A stretch of 60,111 nt of DNA from Zelonia costaricensis. Its lineage: Eukaryota; Euglenozoa; Kinetoplastea; Trypanosomatida; Trypanosomatidae. The position numbers and the translations under genes are program-made. The first letter of the stretch is position 1; each line of letters begins with the position of its first letter. This document shows, piece after piece, positions 41,316 through 51,406 of this stretch. The DNA is taken from positions 1 to 60,111 of the forward strand of contig JASAOO010003428.1 in NCBI GenBank assembly GCA_030849075.1. Direction: 5' to 3'. The notes beneath the pieces were generated by a model that was given only the letters and a program-made list of their open reading frames with translations, ran no database searches and was not told the DNA's origin.

Positions 41316-42176
41316 AGACACTGCACACAAACACACACGCGCAGAGGCTGACAGGGGAGCAAGGACGCAACAGCGAAAAGCAAAGAAGCGGGGTAGAGCG
41401 GGTGGCGGCGAAAGGAAGGTACGGGGAGGGAGGCGCAGACAACGCGAGGCACCGAGAAGGGCGCACACCACGAGAGAGTGAGGGGGGGAGGGGGGAGCGA
41501 CCAAGACAAGAGAAAAGTGCGGCTCGCGGGTTGCGCAACGCACTCCAGCGCTCAGCGTGCGGCACTGCACTGTGCCCGAACGGAGGAGAGTCGTCGCGTC
41601 TTTCTCTCTTCTCGCCTTTTGCTCAACACGGGGGTACGTGACTGTCAGAAGCTCCTGAAGCGTGCGCAGTGTTTCTTCAGAACCTCGGTCGTGCAGGCAC
41701 TGTGCGTTCAACAACACACCTGGTGCCCGTGTATGGTGTGTGTGTGTGTGTGGCTGTGCTGGCGACTGGAACTGAGAGGAGGGAGGAGGAAGGCGGGAAA
41801 GGCGATCGAGCGGGTGCTTCTGTGCGAATGTATGACTGTGTATATACGTGAGATTTCCTGCGTGTGTGTGTGCGTGTAGCGCTCGCGCGCGAAGACAACC
41901 GTGAAAGCCCTCTGCACACAGTGCGAGGGCGAAGGCGATGGGAGGAGGAGGAGGAAGAAGGAAGACTAATCAGGGCAACAGAAGTCACCAGGGCTGCTCT
42001 ATGTCCACCCTGCCACGCTAGCCGCCACGTCTCGGTGCCTTCTTGTGACACGCAAACACACACGCCTCAAGAACGCGGGTAACACACACGAGTAGAACAG
42101 AGGCGATGTACCGGGAAGCTGCGTACAGGAGCGGGGGCACACAGGACGCCGTTGATTCCGCCAGCTGCGGCACGTG

Positions 42177-42219
42177 AGGGAGGGAGGGAGGGAGGGCGTG
42201 GTTGGGGGGGGGGGGGGGG
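42177..42219. repeat. AGGG repeat and G16 homopolymer
   Basis: A short (AGGG)n array is followed by a run of 16 G (42204-42219). On the transcribed strand it is a long C run, which could serve as an interrupted pyrimidine tract; on the plus strand it could form a quadruplex. The run length is prone to sequencing error. Confidence 0.85.
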
Positions 42220-43769
42220 ATGATGCAGCGGAGGAGCGCAGGAAGCCAAGCGAGGAGAAGAGAAGATTCAAAAGGTCCGCGCCGCACTCCTCGCACACGT
42301 GTCGCAGTGCTTCCGCAACGAGAGGGGAGGAAAGGAAGAAGGAGGCTGACCGCCACGGCTCACAACGGGGAGAAGAAAGGGGTGGATGGGGAGGGGGTGC
42401 ACCAAGTGACACGGCGTGGTGCCCGTTGGTGTCTGCGACAAGGCGAAGCAGACAGACACGAGTTGGGGGGAGGGAGGGGGGGGGGGCAAGGTCGGATCGC
42501 AAAGGCAAGCGCGGGCGGTGGAAGGTGAGAGAAGAGGGAAGAAGTGATCTCGTGCAAGGGCAGCACGGGGAGGATGGTGGGGGCGGTGGGCCTGTCTTGT
42601 ATATAGGCACTCACGCGCACACACACAAGCACACAAGGGCACGCGTGCGGTTCGTGCTGGGCGTCGATTGGGATCGACTTCTTCGTACCTGCTGGCGCTA
42701 GATGGAAAGCGGTTGGGAGGGCGAGGCAATACTCTGGGCCGCTAAGCTCCCCTTCTCCCTACGCTAGATGATCCCTGCAGGTATGGATGCACAAGCAAGA
42801 AGCGAAGCGCTACGCGAGCGTGTGGGTGTGCTTGCGCGCGTGGTGGTGGATAGCGGCGCTGCGTGTAGACCTGGTGTTGCTCTACCTCGACAGGAATGCA
42901 GGGTGTGCGCAGCGGCGGGGTTCTGCACTGGCGCGTAGCAGCGCCAGAATACGTACTAGATCGTGCAGCGGTGACTTCGTTTACCTTTTTTTCTGTTTTT
43001 CTTTGGGGGACGGCGGTGCTGATGGAGGTGGCGGGTGGGGAATCGCCGAGACGACAACAACAAAACGCCCGGCAGCCGGTGACGTGCCGCACACTCGGAG
43101 GCGCAAAGCAAAAGTGGGGCAGGCGGTGGAGGGTGGAGCATGAGGAATCGAGAAGGGCGCCGTGAAGGCGGGGACTCGTCGACGCCCGCAGCGGTGTGGC
43201 TGGCTGCCCGGGTCGAGGGCGGCGCAGGGGAGATGGTGGGGCTCTCGACGTCCGCGCAACACTGTTGCGAGAAAACCGAACCGCTCGAGAGGCCGCTGGG
43301 TAGAGATGAGGCGTCTCGACCAGTGCGGGTGTGCTGTTGGTCTGGTGTGAGCCGCGCCATTCCGCGTCGATGCTCGAGGCGGTGCACCCGGCCAACGCTT
43401 GTGCACGTCAAGGACGCCGGTCTCGCTGATGTTTTTCTTCTCGACAGTGCGTGGAGCGGTGGGGAGTGAACGCAAATGCGGCGACTGGGAGGTGCACGCG
43501 AAACGGCGGCCCTCCTCTCCATACGGCTGGGTGCCGCAACACGCACTGCGGCTGCACGAACACGCACGCGCATGCACTTGTGTCGAGGAATGCCACGAGG
43601 GCAGACTGGGCGCTTTTCGTTTGACCAAGGAAGCACGAGAAAAAAACACGAAAAAGGGGGCACACTGCACCAAGTACCACACACACCCCGTCGAACGCCG
43701 GCGCAGTGGGCGGCACCTTTCCAGATTGCCTCGAAGTGCCGGCGCTCGACCAGGTGCACTTGCAGTGCG

Positions 43770-43809
43770 CGTGTGTTTGTTTGTGTTTGTGTGTGTGTGT
43801 GTGTGTGTG
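43770..43809. repeat. GT-rich microsatellite
   Basis: Imperfect GT/GTTT tract ending in a pure (GT)n run, inside the gene-free region between the HECT and XPB genes. Confidence 0.9.
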
Positions 43810-44168
43810 GTGCCGAGTGTGGCTCGACCTCGTGAGTAGCGTCGGCGCCATGTATCCTGCGGTTCCAACATGACGCGTCATACACAGAAAAAAAAAACAA
43901 GGGGCGCTTCCGTCCTGCCTTCTCAAGTCCACTGCCACGCTCGCGAGTACGACGTCCTCACCTTCGTTGCGCCCCCCTCCCTACGTGAAACAGCGCTTCG
44001 CTAGGGTAGCGACGTGAGGAGGGCGCCAGTAGCGCAGAGCGAGGGGTGAGGGGAGCGGGATGTGAGAAGGCGGCAGGGATAGGAAGAGAATCTCCTTGGA
44101 GAGTAACACGGAGGGAGAGCAGTGCCAACCACGCACGCACACCGGCACCGGCACCGCACCACCACCTC

Positions 44169-44189
44169 CACACACACACACACACACAC
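44169..44189. repeat. (CA)n microsatellite
   Basis: Pure CA run about 100 nt downstream (in transcription direction) of the small TGA-interrupted reading frame, so in its presumed 3' untranslated region. Confidence 0.9.
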
Positions 44190-44288
44190 GGATTGATACG
44201 AGAAAAGGAAGATCATTACGTCGTCGCCGCAGGCATCTTACGCAGTGGGGGCCGGTGGTTCCTTTCCTGGGCGATCGAACGGCGAACG

Positions 44289-44447
44289 TCAGGTGTCTCC
44301 CTCGCACCTGGCAGCGCCATCGAGCAGCGCCGGCTCGGCCTTGCCGTCCTTTTTGTCCGCAACGGCAGGGCCCTTGAAGAGCCGGTAAATCCACTTCGCG
44401 ATGTACACAATGATGTACACCACCAACCAGCAGCTAACTCAGACCAT
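44289..44447 (-). pseudogene. Micro-ORF for a single-pass membrane protein, interrupted by TGA at codon 3
   Basis: ATG 44447 is followed by GTC, then an in-frame TGA, then 49 open codons to TGA 44291-44289. The open part starts VSCWLVVYIIVYIAKWIYRL, a convincing transmembrane helix. A short soluble tail rich in Ala, Lys, Asp and Glu follows (PAVADKKDGKAEPALLDGA). Third positions are strongly G or C, as in real genes here. There is no other Met in the open part. Possibilities are a recent nonsense change (for example TGG to TGA), initiation at a non-AUG codon after the TGA, stop readthrough, or a sequence error. I do not recognise the family. It stands alone in the long gene-free region. Confidence 0.4.
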
Positions 44448-45176
44448 TCTTGTGCTTCTTTCGAGAGAGAAAAGGGGTGCCAGGTGGCTTGCACAGTGTT
44501 GGCGCGGGGGGAGGGGAGGTGTTGGCGCAGGCGCGCAGCGTTCATAAGCGTGTTTGCGTGGACGCGACGAGGCCCAGCGTGGAATGGGGACAAGCGAGAA
44601 CGCGAAATGGCGGAAGGAGTCAGCGGGAGAGTGGCATGGAAGAAGGAGGACGGGCATAACGCGGTCAGCGGAGGCGGCAGAGCGTCTGCCTTGTACTCAA
44701 CGCAGTGGAAGCAACGCTGCGCCGAGTTGATCGCGCTCGCCAGAGAAGCCGGCGTGTATCCTAACGTCTGCCTCGACGATCCGCACCTTCGAGTAGACTC
44801 CCTGTTCGTGCGTTACTGCACAATCGCTTCTGCTGTGGCTGCTCGTTTGGGTAGTTGAGCATACGCAAGGGAGAGGAAGCTGAGTTCATGGATGCACTCG
44901 TCCCAATCGAGCACCCGCCACTCCCACACGGCACGCACAGGCGGCCGCAGTGAGGGAAAGCGCGAGCACACCGGCCCGCACACCCCAGCAGACAAGAACA
45001 ACCACGCACGCGGTGTGCACAGGCGCAGTGGCCATCCACGCCCTGCGCGAATAAGGTGGGCACAAGGCGCAGCTCCGCCGAATAGATGAAAGCGAGTGCG
45101 GGGAGACGGAGGAGGAGACCAGGACGCACGAGGAATGGGGTCAGGCACTGAGCCTGAGCCTCAATCCCTGAAGGCG
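44448..45176. other. Spacer downstream of XPB
   Basis: This is the probable 3' untranslated region of XPB. It contains an 83-codon plus-strand open frame (44607-44858), listed separately as doubtful, and no minus-strand gene. Confidence 0.5.
44607..44858 (+). CDS. Doubtful antisense small ORF (83 aa)
   Basis: A plus-strand frame whose translation (WKQRCAELIALAREAGVYP, DSLFVRYCTIASAVAARLG) looks more protein-like than surrounding spacer. It runs against the transcription direction of every other gene here and has mixed third-position use. It is probably chance or an eroded remnant, and is listed for completeness. Confidence 0.15.
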   Translation: MAEGVSGRVAWKKEDGHNAVSGGGRASALYSTQWKQRCAELIALAREAGVYPNVCLDDPHLRVDSLFVRYCTIASAVAARLGS

Positions 45177-47597
45177 TCAGAGCTCGTGGTAGACGAAGCC
45201 GTCATCGACGCCGACGAGGTCGCGCAGCGCCGCTGAGCGCGCCGCACCGCCTGCGCCACGGCGGTACTCGCTCTTGATGGCTGCGTAGCTCCGCACCGGA
45301 TGCACCTCCACGACGTCGCCGTCGTCCTCCGAGGCCTCGGCGCCGCTGTCGCCTGCTTCCGCGGCGGCGGTGCGGTGCTTTCGCTTGCGGCACTCCTCCT
45401 GGAACTCCATCTCCCAGCTCGACACCACCTTGGACAGCAGGCTCAGCTGGTACGCTAGGGTGCTGGCACGCCCCTCAGGCCCAGCAGCAGTCCCGCCGCT
45501 GCCACGCGGGCGCAGCACGTTGGACTGGTGCAGAGTGTCGTGGAGTGACTCCTGCTTGATGCTGACGGCGTCGCCGACGCGGTCGATCTTCACCTGCAGC
45601 TTCACGCTGTCGGACGCGGCCGCGCTTTCAGGCTCCGCCGCGAGCGGGTTGTACTCCATCACGCGGCATGCGTAGCCCTGGTCAACAAGGAAGGCGGTGC
45701 GGTGCGCTGCGTAGTTCATCTCCACCGTGTCCATGCTGATGATCGAGTAGAACCACGCGTCGACTGTCTTACCGTTGGCCGCCCGCTCCTTCGGCCGGAG
45801 AATGCGGCCGAGCCGCTGTGCCTCCTGCCGGCGACTGCCGCCGTGGCTCGAGACCTGAATGACGACGTTGGCGTTGGGCAGGTTCACGCTGACGTCGCCG
45901 ACGCGCGAGACGCAGATGACGTTGGTTTTCGACGTGCTCTGGAAGTCCGAGAAGATCATGAGGCGCTCCCGGTGTTGCGTGCTGCCGCAGATCACCGGCG
46001 CGTTGAGCAACGCGCCGTACTCTTTCAGCAGCATGATGTGGTCGCAGAAGACAAGGATCTTGGCGCCGGCGTCGAGGTGTTGCCAGACAAGCTCGCGCAC
46101 ACACATCATCTTGTTGGGGTTGGCCGCTGCCAGCATGACCAGCACCGGTGCCCGCGTTGCCACCACGCCGCGGCTGCTGCGATCCATGTACTCAAGTCCG
46201 AACTCCTTCGTCATCGGCGTGTGCACCTCCACGCAGTGCACGTTGGCCAGGAAGCCCTGCGAGGCGAGCGTTTCCATAGAAATATCGTACAGCTTTGGCC
46301 CGACAAGGTGGAAGAGGTCGAGGATCCTCTGGTCCTCGCGCACGTACGTCGCGGTGAGACCGACAACCCCCTTCGCGTCGATGAAGCCGAGGCTCTCGCG
46401 AAAGCTGTCGGCCGGCATCACGTGCACCTCATCCAGAATCAGCAGCCCGTACGGCGCAAAGAGCTTCTCCTTCGGGTTCTCCTTGCGCTTGCGCACCCCG
46501 TGGCTGGTGAAGAGCCGCTCGTCAGCAGCCTTCGCCGTGGCGTGCTGACGCATCTTGGCCTTGTGGGCCGTGAAGAGCATGCTGTACGTGGTCAAGACGA
46601 CGTCCGTGTCCTCCGTGATGGGGTCCTTCTGCTTGCCGGTGAGGCACGCGATGCGAGCGGTGCCGTTCTTGATCTGGTGCGGCCGGCCTGCTGCTGCCAC
46701 CGTGTCTGCGCCCTCGGCGTCTTCTGCGGGCGCCGGGGCCTCGAGCGTCGCGTAGTCGAGAATCTGGTTCTTCCACTGCTCGACGCTGACGCTGCCGGCG
46801 CAGAGCACCAGCGTGGGCTTCTTCACCTTGCACATGAGCATGATACCCAGCAGTGTCTTGCCAGCGCCGCACGGGAGCAGCAGGCACCCGCTGTTGAGGG
46901 TGCCGTCATGGATGGCCGCGTCCACAGCTTCGATCTGGTAGCGCCGCGGCTTCGTCTGCGTGCGCAGCGACATGTGCGCCGTCCGCACGGTCGTGTCCTT
47001 CTCGAAGTCGTATTGCTGCTGGATGGGGAGGCCGAGGACGACGCAGCGGGCCGCGATAACCTTGGACATGGTGCGGCTCTGCAGGAGGAAGGAGGGATAC
47101 GAAGCCGGCTCCTCTGCCCACGTGCTCTCTTCGTAGAAGATGCGCGCCGGTGCCGCCGCGACAGACGCGATGACCGAGTCGCCCAACAGCATCTGCGCGG
47201 TCGCCTCGTCCTTGCACTGCACAAGGGTGCGGTCGGCGTCTATGACGATGCGGGCGAGGTTGTAGCGGAGCATGCAGGACTCGATGAACTGACGCACGAG
47301 CTGCCGACGCGCCGCGTCGTCGGCGAGGCCGTACGCGTACGTCTCCAGAAACGACGTCGCCTCCGCCGCATCGATGCCGCTGGACACGGCGGCGCCGAGC
47401 GAGAAGGGGGTGAGGCGGTACTCATGGATGAGGGAAGGCCGCGAGACGGCCTCGGCGAGGGCGGTGAGCAGCGGCCGGATGCCGTCGTAGCTGCTGCGGA
47501 ATGACTCGGCAATGATTGCGATGAAGCCGTCCGACTCGATCCTGCTCTCCACGAAGAGGCACTTCTCGCCCACTGGCGGCGCCTCCAAGTCGGCCAT
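45177..47597 (-). CDS. XPB: XPB/Ssl2-family DNA helicase (TFIIH / DNA repair)
   Basis: 806 residues. The N-terminal third is an XPB-type damage-recognition-like region. The helicase core has Walker A CGAGKT (243-248), TTYSM (336-340), the DEVH box (LLILDEVH, 385-392), LTAT (414-417) and the XPB-specific RED motif (420-422). C-terminal motifs include CVSRVGDVSVNLP and QEAQRLGRILRP. XPB is the 3'-5' translocase of TFIIH that opens promoters and DNA lesions. Trypanosomatids carry two XPB-like paralogues, one in the TFIIH transcription complex and one repair-specialised; the sequence alone does not tell me which this is. Acidic (~287-303) and basic (~345-380) inserts lengthen the first helicase lobe. 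The C-terminal ~120 residues are low-complexity and charged. Start: MADLEAPP, with a leader-like sequence upstream. Confidence 0.92.
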   Translation of the reverse strand: MADLEAPPVGEKCLFVESRIESDGFIAIIAESFRSSYDGIRPLLTALAEAVSRPSLIHEYRLTPFSLGAAVSSGIDAAEATSFLETYAYGLADDAARRQLVRQFIESCMLRYNLARIVIDADRTLVQCKDEATAQMLLGDSVIASVAAAPARIFYEESTWAEEPASYPSFLLQSRTMSKVIAARCVVLGLPIQQQYDFEKDTTVRTAHMSLRTQTKPRRYQIEAVDAAIHDGTLNSGCLLLPCGAGKTLLGIMLMCKVKKPTLVLCAGSVSVEQWKNQILDYATLEAPAPAEDAEGADTVAAAGRPHQIKNGTARIACLTGKQKDPITEDTDVVLTTYSMLFTAHKAKMRQHATAKAADERLFTSHGVRKRKENPKEKLFAPYGLLILDEVHVMPADSFRESLGFIDAKGVVGLTATYVREDQRILDLFHLVGPKLYDISMETLASQGFLANVHCVEVHTPMTKEFGLEYMDRSSRGVVATRAPVLVMLAAANPNKMMCVRELVWQHLDAGAKILVFCDHIMLLKEYGALLNAPVICGSTQHRERLMIFSDFQSTSKTNVICVSRVGDVSVNLPNANVVIQVSSHGGSRRQEAQRLGRILRPKERAANGKTVDAWFYSIISMDTVEMNYAAHRTAFLVDQGYACRVMEYNPLAAEPESAAASDSVKLQVKIDRVGDAVSIKQESLHDTLHQSNVLRPRGSGGTAAGPEGRASTLAYQLSLLSKVVSSWEMEFQEECRKRKHRTAAAEAGDSGAEASEDDGDVVEVHPVRSYAAIKSEYRRGAGGAARSAALRDLVGVDDGFVYHEL

Positions 47598-48812
47598 GAC
47601 AGCAGGCAGTCGTGAATGGGGAGGAGGTGAGTGGTGGAGTAGCGAAGCGGGCCAGGGGCCACGAGGCAGGAGGCAGGGGGGTGCGGCGGCAAGAGAGCTC
47701 TCCCAGGGTGTTGCGTGTCAGCAGGAAGGGATTGCGATGAGTTGTACGCGGGGTGGACCGCGTGGGGGCACACTTGGCCGGTAGCGGGAAGCGCGGGAGA
47801 GCGGAGGGAGTCGCAAAGGGGTGTGAGGTATGAAGTGGGGAGAAGGAGCTGCCCGATCCTCTTGTGTAGAGCGGGGGAGGGGAGGCGGTCAGCGCCGCTG
47901 CGTGGGTGTTCGCGTTTGTGACGGAGGGTGCAGCCGCGTTTGCTTTCTTCTTTTCTGCGACGTGGCGGCAGGCAGGTCGGCCCTTGCTGGAGGGCAGGAG
48001 TCGGTGTAGAGCGTGCCGCAGCCCCCCCCCCACCGGAGTGGCTGTGTCGAGTTCCCCCCCCCCCCTTCACGGGGTTGGGTTCACAAGAGAGGGACGGCAG
48101 AGGCCCGCGCGCCGCGAGTGTGGTGGCGTGCGAAGCGGCGGCCCGAGGAGGTGTCGAGAGCGAGGCCCTTCCCCTGTGTTGTGCACTGAGCAGTGAAGCG
48201 CGCTGGAACGGGGGAAAGGGAAAGGTGTGTGAGGAGGTGTGTGTGGAGGGAGAGGGAGGGAGGGAGGGAGGTCTGTCATGCAGGAGCAGCGGTATGTGAT
48301 GCGTGACCAACAATAGGCAGCGCGAAGGCCTCACGGAGGAAAAAGACGTGAAACAGCGCATGGGCAGGCGTTTACAGGGAGGAGCGCGAGACGGAGAGAA
48401 GCACGCAAGGGGGGGGGACAAGATGGCAAGAGCTGACAAGACGGATCCTCTTCGCGACTGCGCAAAGGGATGCCGAATGCACGCGCCACCGAGTCAGCGA
48501 CGTCGGCTGCGTGCATCTCCTACAAAGATGTGGGAAGCCCCGCTGTGTCGGCCACCAAACACGAGGCGGCGCTCGTTGCGGCGATGTCGAGCGAGTCGGC
48601 AAAAGAAGACGTGGCTTGTGTCGGGCAGGCAACGGGCTGGACGTGGAGAGCGCGCAGCCGGTGCCTCGTTGAGGCACACCCCGGCGGCGTGCATAGACAC
48701 ATGAAGAGGGAAAGAGAAGGACACCATCAAATCAGGGGCAGCGGCGGAGCTTCCATCACCGCCACGATAGGTGCAGCTCCCCCAGCTGCCACACGATACG
48801 CTCCCCACCGCG
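47598..48812. other. Spacer between the ERV/ERGIC gene and XPB
   Basis: No gene is supported. It contains C-runs (48023-48031 and 48056-48065), GGGA repeats (48249-48270) and purine-rich stretches that, read on the minus strand, could act as polypyrimidine tracts for XPB trans-splicing. Confidence 0.55.
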
Positions 48813-49742
48813 CTAGTCCACCTTGCCGAGCACGCGGCGCTGGATCTGGGCCGCAGAGGTGTGCACGAAGCGGGAGAGAAGCCCGGCCACGGTGAAGACG
48901 CCACCGACGATGGCGCAGACGTACGTGAGAAAGTGCGTGAAGGAAACACGCGCCGACGAGTAGCGCACCGTGATGGGGGAGAGCTGGTACTGGAAGACGA
49001 CGGCGGCCAGCTGCCGTGGCGGCATCGGGCTGCTGCTGGAGGTGCCCGTGAACTGGTACGTACTGTCGGAGGAGAAGGTGCCTTGGTAGATGGTGGGCAC
49101 GATGTCGAGGAAGTAGTGGTACATCATGGGCACCGCGCTGCGCTGCTCCTTGCCGTCAAGGGGGTGCAGCAGCGCCTTCTTGGCGAACTTCTTCACGTCA
49201 ATCTTGCCAAACGAGAGGTGGTGGACGATGTGCTCAACGTTGATGCCGTTCGGGAAGTGCTGCGCCAGCAAATTCTGCCGACCGTGGGAGGAGATGTGGA
49301 AGTTGCCCGGCACCTTGGCTACCTGGATGTACCCCTCCAGCCGGCACCCCTCCGACGTGCTCACAAACTCGTCGACGGAGCGGCCGTCGGTGATGGGCTC
49401 GCCCACGATGTTGAGGCGGGTGCGCGTGATGTGCTCCATGGAGTTAAACATGTGGTTGTGCAGCACGTCCAGAATGTCCAGCGTGAGGATTGCGCAGGGC
49501 ATCTTTGGGAAGGTGATGTCCAGCGAGACCTTGATGATTGCCGTGTCGTCGAGGTCCGGCATGATGACCATGTCCGACTGAATGCGCGGCGAGACATACG
49601 AGATGACCTCGCCGGCGAAGAGCAGCACCATGACCACGACGCATACAATCGAGATGATCGCGCCAGTGGTCGTGGCCTCGGTGAGGTCCTTCGGAATGCG
49701 GCGGAAGAAGTCCGCCTTCTTCCAGTTGCGTGACGCCTGCAT
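48813..49742 (-). CDS. ERV41/ERV46 (ERGIC2/3)-family ER-Golgi cargo receptor
   Basis: 309 residues. The N-terminus has the family pattern DFFRRIPKDLTEATTTGA running directly into a first membrane segment (~27-48, IISIVCVVVMVLLFAGEVI). A long luminal beta-rich domain follows, then a second membrane segment (~272-298, FTHFLTYVCAIVGGVFTVAGL) and a short cytosolic tail ending LGKVD. This two-span layout with both ends cytosolic is that of Erv41/Erv46 and ERGIC2/3, which cycle in COPII/COPI vesicles and retrieve ER proteins. Luminal Cys are few, so I cannot say whether it is Erv41- or Erv46-like. Length is slightly below the usual 350-400 residues. Confidence 0.82.
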   Translation of the reverse strand: MQASRNWKKADFFRRIPKDLTEATTTGAIISIVCVVVMVLLFAGEVISYVSPRIQSDMVIMPDLDDTAIIKVSLDITFPKMPCAILTLDILDVLHNHMFNSMEHITRTRLNIVGEPITDGRSVDEFVSTSEGCRLEGYIQVAKVPGNFHISSHGRQNLLAQHFPNGINVEHIVHHLSFGKIDVKKFAKKALLHPLDGKEQRSAVPMMYHYFLDIVPTIYQGTFSSDSTYQFTGTSSSSPMPPRQLAAVVFQYQLSPITVRYSSARVSFTHFLTYVCAIVGGVFTVAGLLSRFVHTSAAQIQRRVLGKVD

Positions 49743-50623
49743 TATCGCAGCACGCCGAAGCTCAGAGGCGTGACTGGAGTGGGGATGCCTGAAAGAGGGA
49801 GAGGGAGGCGGGGGGGAGGGCGGGAGGGCGGGAGGAGAGCGTCAACTGGATGCAGGGACGGCGCGGAAACTAAGAAGTGGGGGCTGGTAAAGCGGGTGTG
49901 GTGGAAAGCAAGACGGGTTGGTAGGGAAGTGTGCTGGCGCGGGTGCAACGGGCGGAGAACGCCACAGCTACAGGGGGCCGCACACACAGTACACACCCAT
50001 GGAAGACGCAGGAGAGCGTGCCAGATGCGGGGCAAGCAAGTTGAAGAGGAGGTGGTAACGAGAGCATGCAGGATGCATTGCGGTCCGTGGAGGGGTTCGT
50101 GTCGGAGCGACACGGACCGGCAGCGAGGTGTTCTCATAGGGCGTGCACACCCAACACGGGGTCGCTCAGGTGCACAGAGTGCACGCCACAGTTGTAGTGG
50201 TGCGGTGGCGTGCCTCAGCTCAAAAAGCGGCAGGGATCAGCCTCGCCTTGCACCCGTGGTCCACGGTGCCGTGGGACACAGTGCAGTCGATTTGCCCCCG
50301 ACAACGCAACCTCCACTGTTGGACTCCGCGGAGGCGACAACTCCATGTCCCGTCTCCCTCACGTCTGTCTCCTTGCCGCGCCGTCACGGCTCTGTGGCGG
50401 GGTGCGTCCGCGGTCCTTCGATCGAGTTCACTTGTTGTTTGTGCGACGGGGGGGGAATGAGAAATCAGGTCATGCAGAAACGAAAAGAAAGGGAAAGAGA
50501 GGTGGCAACACGCAGGCGGCGGCGGTCGACAAAGCGGGGCAGAGACGCACGCACTGCACGACCGCCGCAACAGAGTGCGGCACACGCGACGCAGCAGACT
50601 GCGAGGTGGTGGCAGCATCCGCC
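49743..50623. other. Spacer between uL2 and the ERV/ERGIC gene
   Basis: No gene is supported. GGGC/GGGA-rich stretches (49795-49840) lie just upstream of the ERV/ERGIC start; on the minus strand they form a C/T-rich tract suitable as a spliced-leader polypyrimidine tract. The rest is presumed uL2 3' untranslated region. Confidence 0.55.
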
Positions 50624-51406
50624 TTACTCCTCCGGGTGCCACGCGCCCTTGACCGCCTTACCACCGCGAATACGGCCGGTGCGGCGGGCAGCGATCAGGC
50701 CGACCTTCTGGCCCGGCGGCGAGTGGCGCGACACCGTCGACGGGTGGCCGATGTGCTGATGGTTACCACCACCGTGCGGGTGCTCCACCGGGTTGCGCGC
50801 CACACCACGCACCTTGGGCCAGCAGTTGCGCTTGCCGCGGAAGCGGTAGAACGAGTTACCGGCCTTCAGCACCGGCTTCTCGATACGGCCACCGCCGCTG
50901 ATGATGCCGATCATGGCGCGGCTCGTGCTCGGCACCGACTTCTTCTGCCCGCTCGGCAGCTTCAGGCGCGTGCGGCCCGTCTCGTGGTTGTGCGAGATGA
51001 TGATGCAGTAGTCGCCCGACGCGCGCGCAAGCGTGCCACGGTCGCCCGGCTTCGCCTCCACGTTGCACACGATGCAGCCCTCCGTGATCTGGCCCAGCGG
51101 CAGCACGTTGCCGATCGCCAGGGGCGCCTTCTGGCCGCAGAACATCGACTGGCCCGTGAACATGCCCTCCGGCGCCACTATCAGCTCCTTCACGCGGCGG
51201 AACTTGTACGGGTGGCGGAACTCCACGCGCGCGAGCGCCGCACCGCGGCCGGCCTCGTGCTCGATGGCCTTCACCACCCCGCGCATGTAGCCGTGGCGCT
51301 CGGCGTAGTCCAGAATGCGCAGGCGGGCAGGGCCCAGGCGCTTGTGGCCGTGCACCTGGTACACGGAGCCGTTGCCCTTACGGCAGCTCAGCACAGTCTT
51401 ACCCAT
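50624..51406 (-). CDS. RPL8: 60S ribosomal protein L8 (uL2)
   Basis: 260 residues from ATG 51406 ([20 protein letters not shown]); the open frame upstream to 52246 is leader, not protein. The universal uL2 C-terminal signature is intact: [15 protein letters not shown], including the conserved His near the peptidyl-transferase centre, then RTGRIRGGK. The length matches cytosolic eukaryotic L8. It is a core component of the large subunit, needed for subunit association and peptidyl transfer. In the leader, a minus-strand pyrimidine tract (51596-51615) followed by the first AG at 51512..51511 could be the trans-splice acceptor; this is tentative. Confidence 0.97.
   Translation of the reverse strand: MGKTVLSCRKGNGSVYQVHGHKRLGPARLRILDYAERHGYMRGVVKAIEHEAGRGAALARVEFRHPYKFRRVKELIVAPEGMFTGQSMFCGQKAPLAIGNVLPLGQITEGCIVCNVEAKPGDRGTLARASGDYCIIISHNHETGRTRLKLPSGQKKSVPSTSRAMIGIISGGGRIEKPVLKAGNSFYRFRGKRNCWPKVRGVARNPVEHPHGGGNHQHIGHPSTVSRHSPPGQKVGLIAARRTGRIRGGKAVKGAWHPEE

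Larger units (their letters stand above)
40685..44288. other. Long repeat-rich, apparently gene-free region
   Basis: About 3.6 kb without a supported gene. It holds a 25-bp tandem repeat, AGGG repeats followed by a G16 run (42177-42219), a second G-rich block (42463-42487), and GT and CA microsatellites. Minus-strand frames of up to 314 codons translate to Pro/Ser/Cys/His-rich sequence without motifs. It should include the 5' leader of the HECT gene. Confidence 0.55.

Noticed and set aside
42956..43900. 314-codon minus-strand open frame
   Set aside because: Translation is His/Thr/Pro/Arg-rich with translated GT repeat and no recognisable domain.
44289..44447. Selenoprotein explanation for the in-frame TGA
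   Set aside because: Known small selenoproteins carry Sec near the C-terminus or in a redox motif; here TGA is codon 3 with no redox context, and I saw no SECIS-like element.
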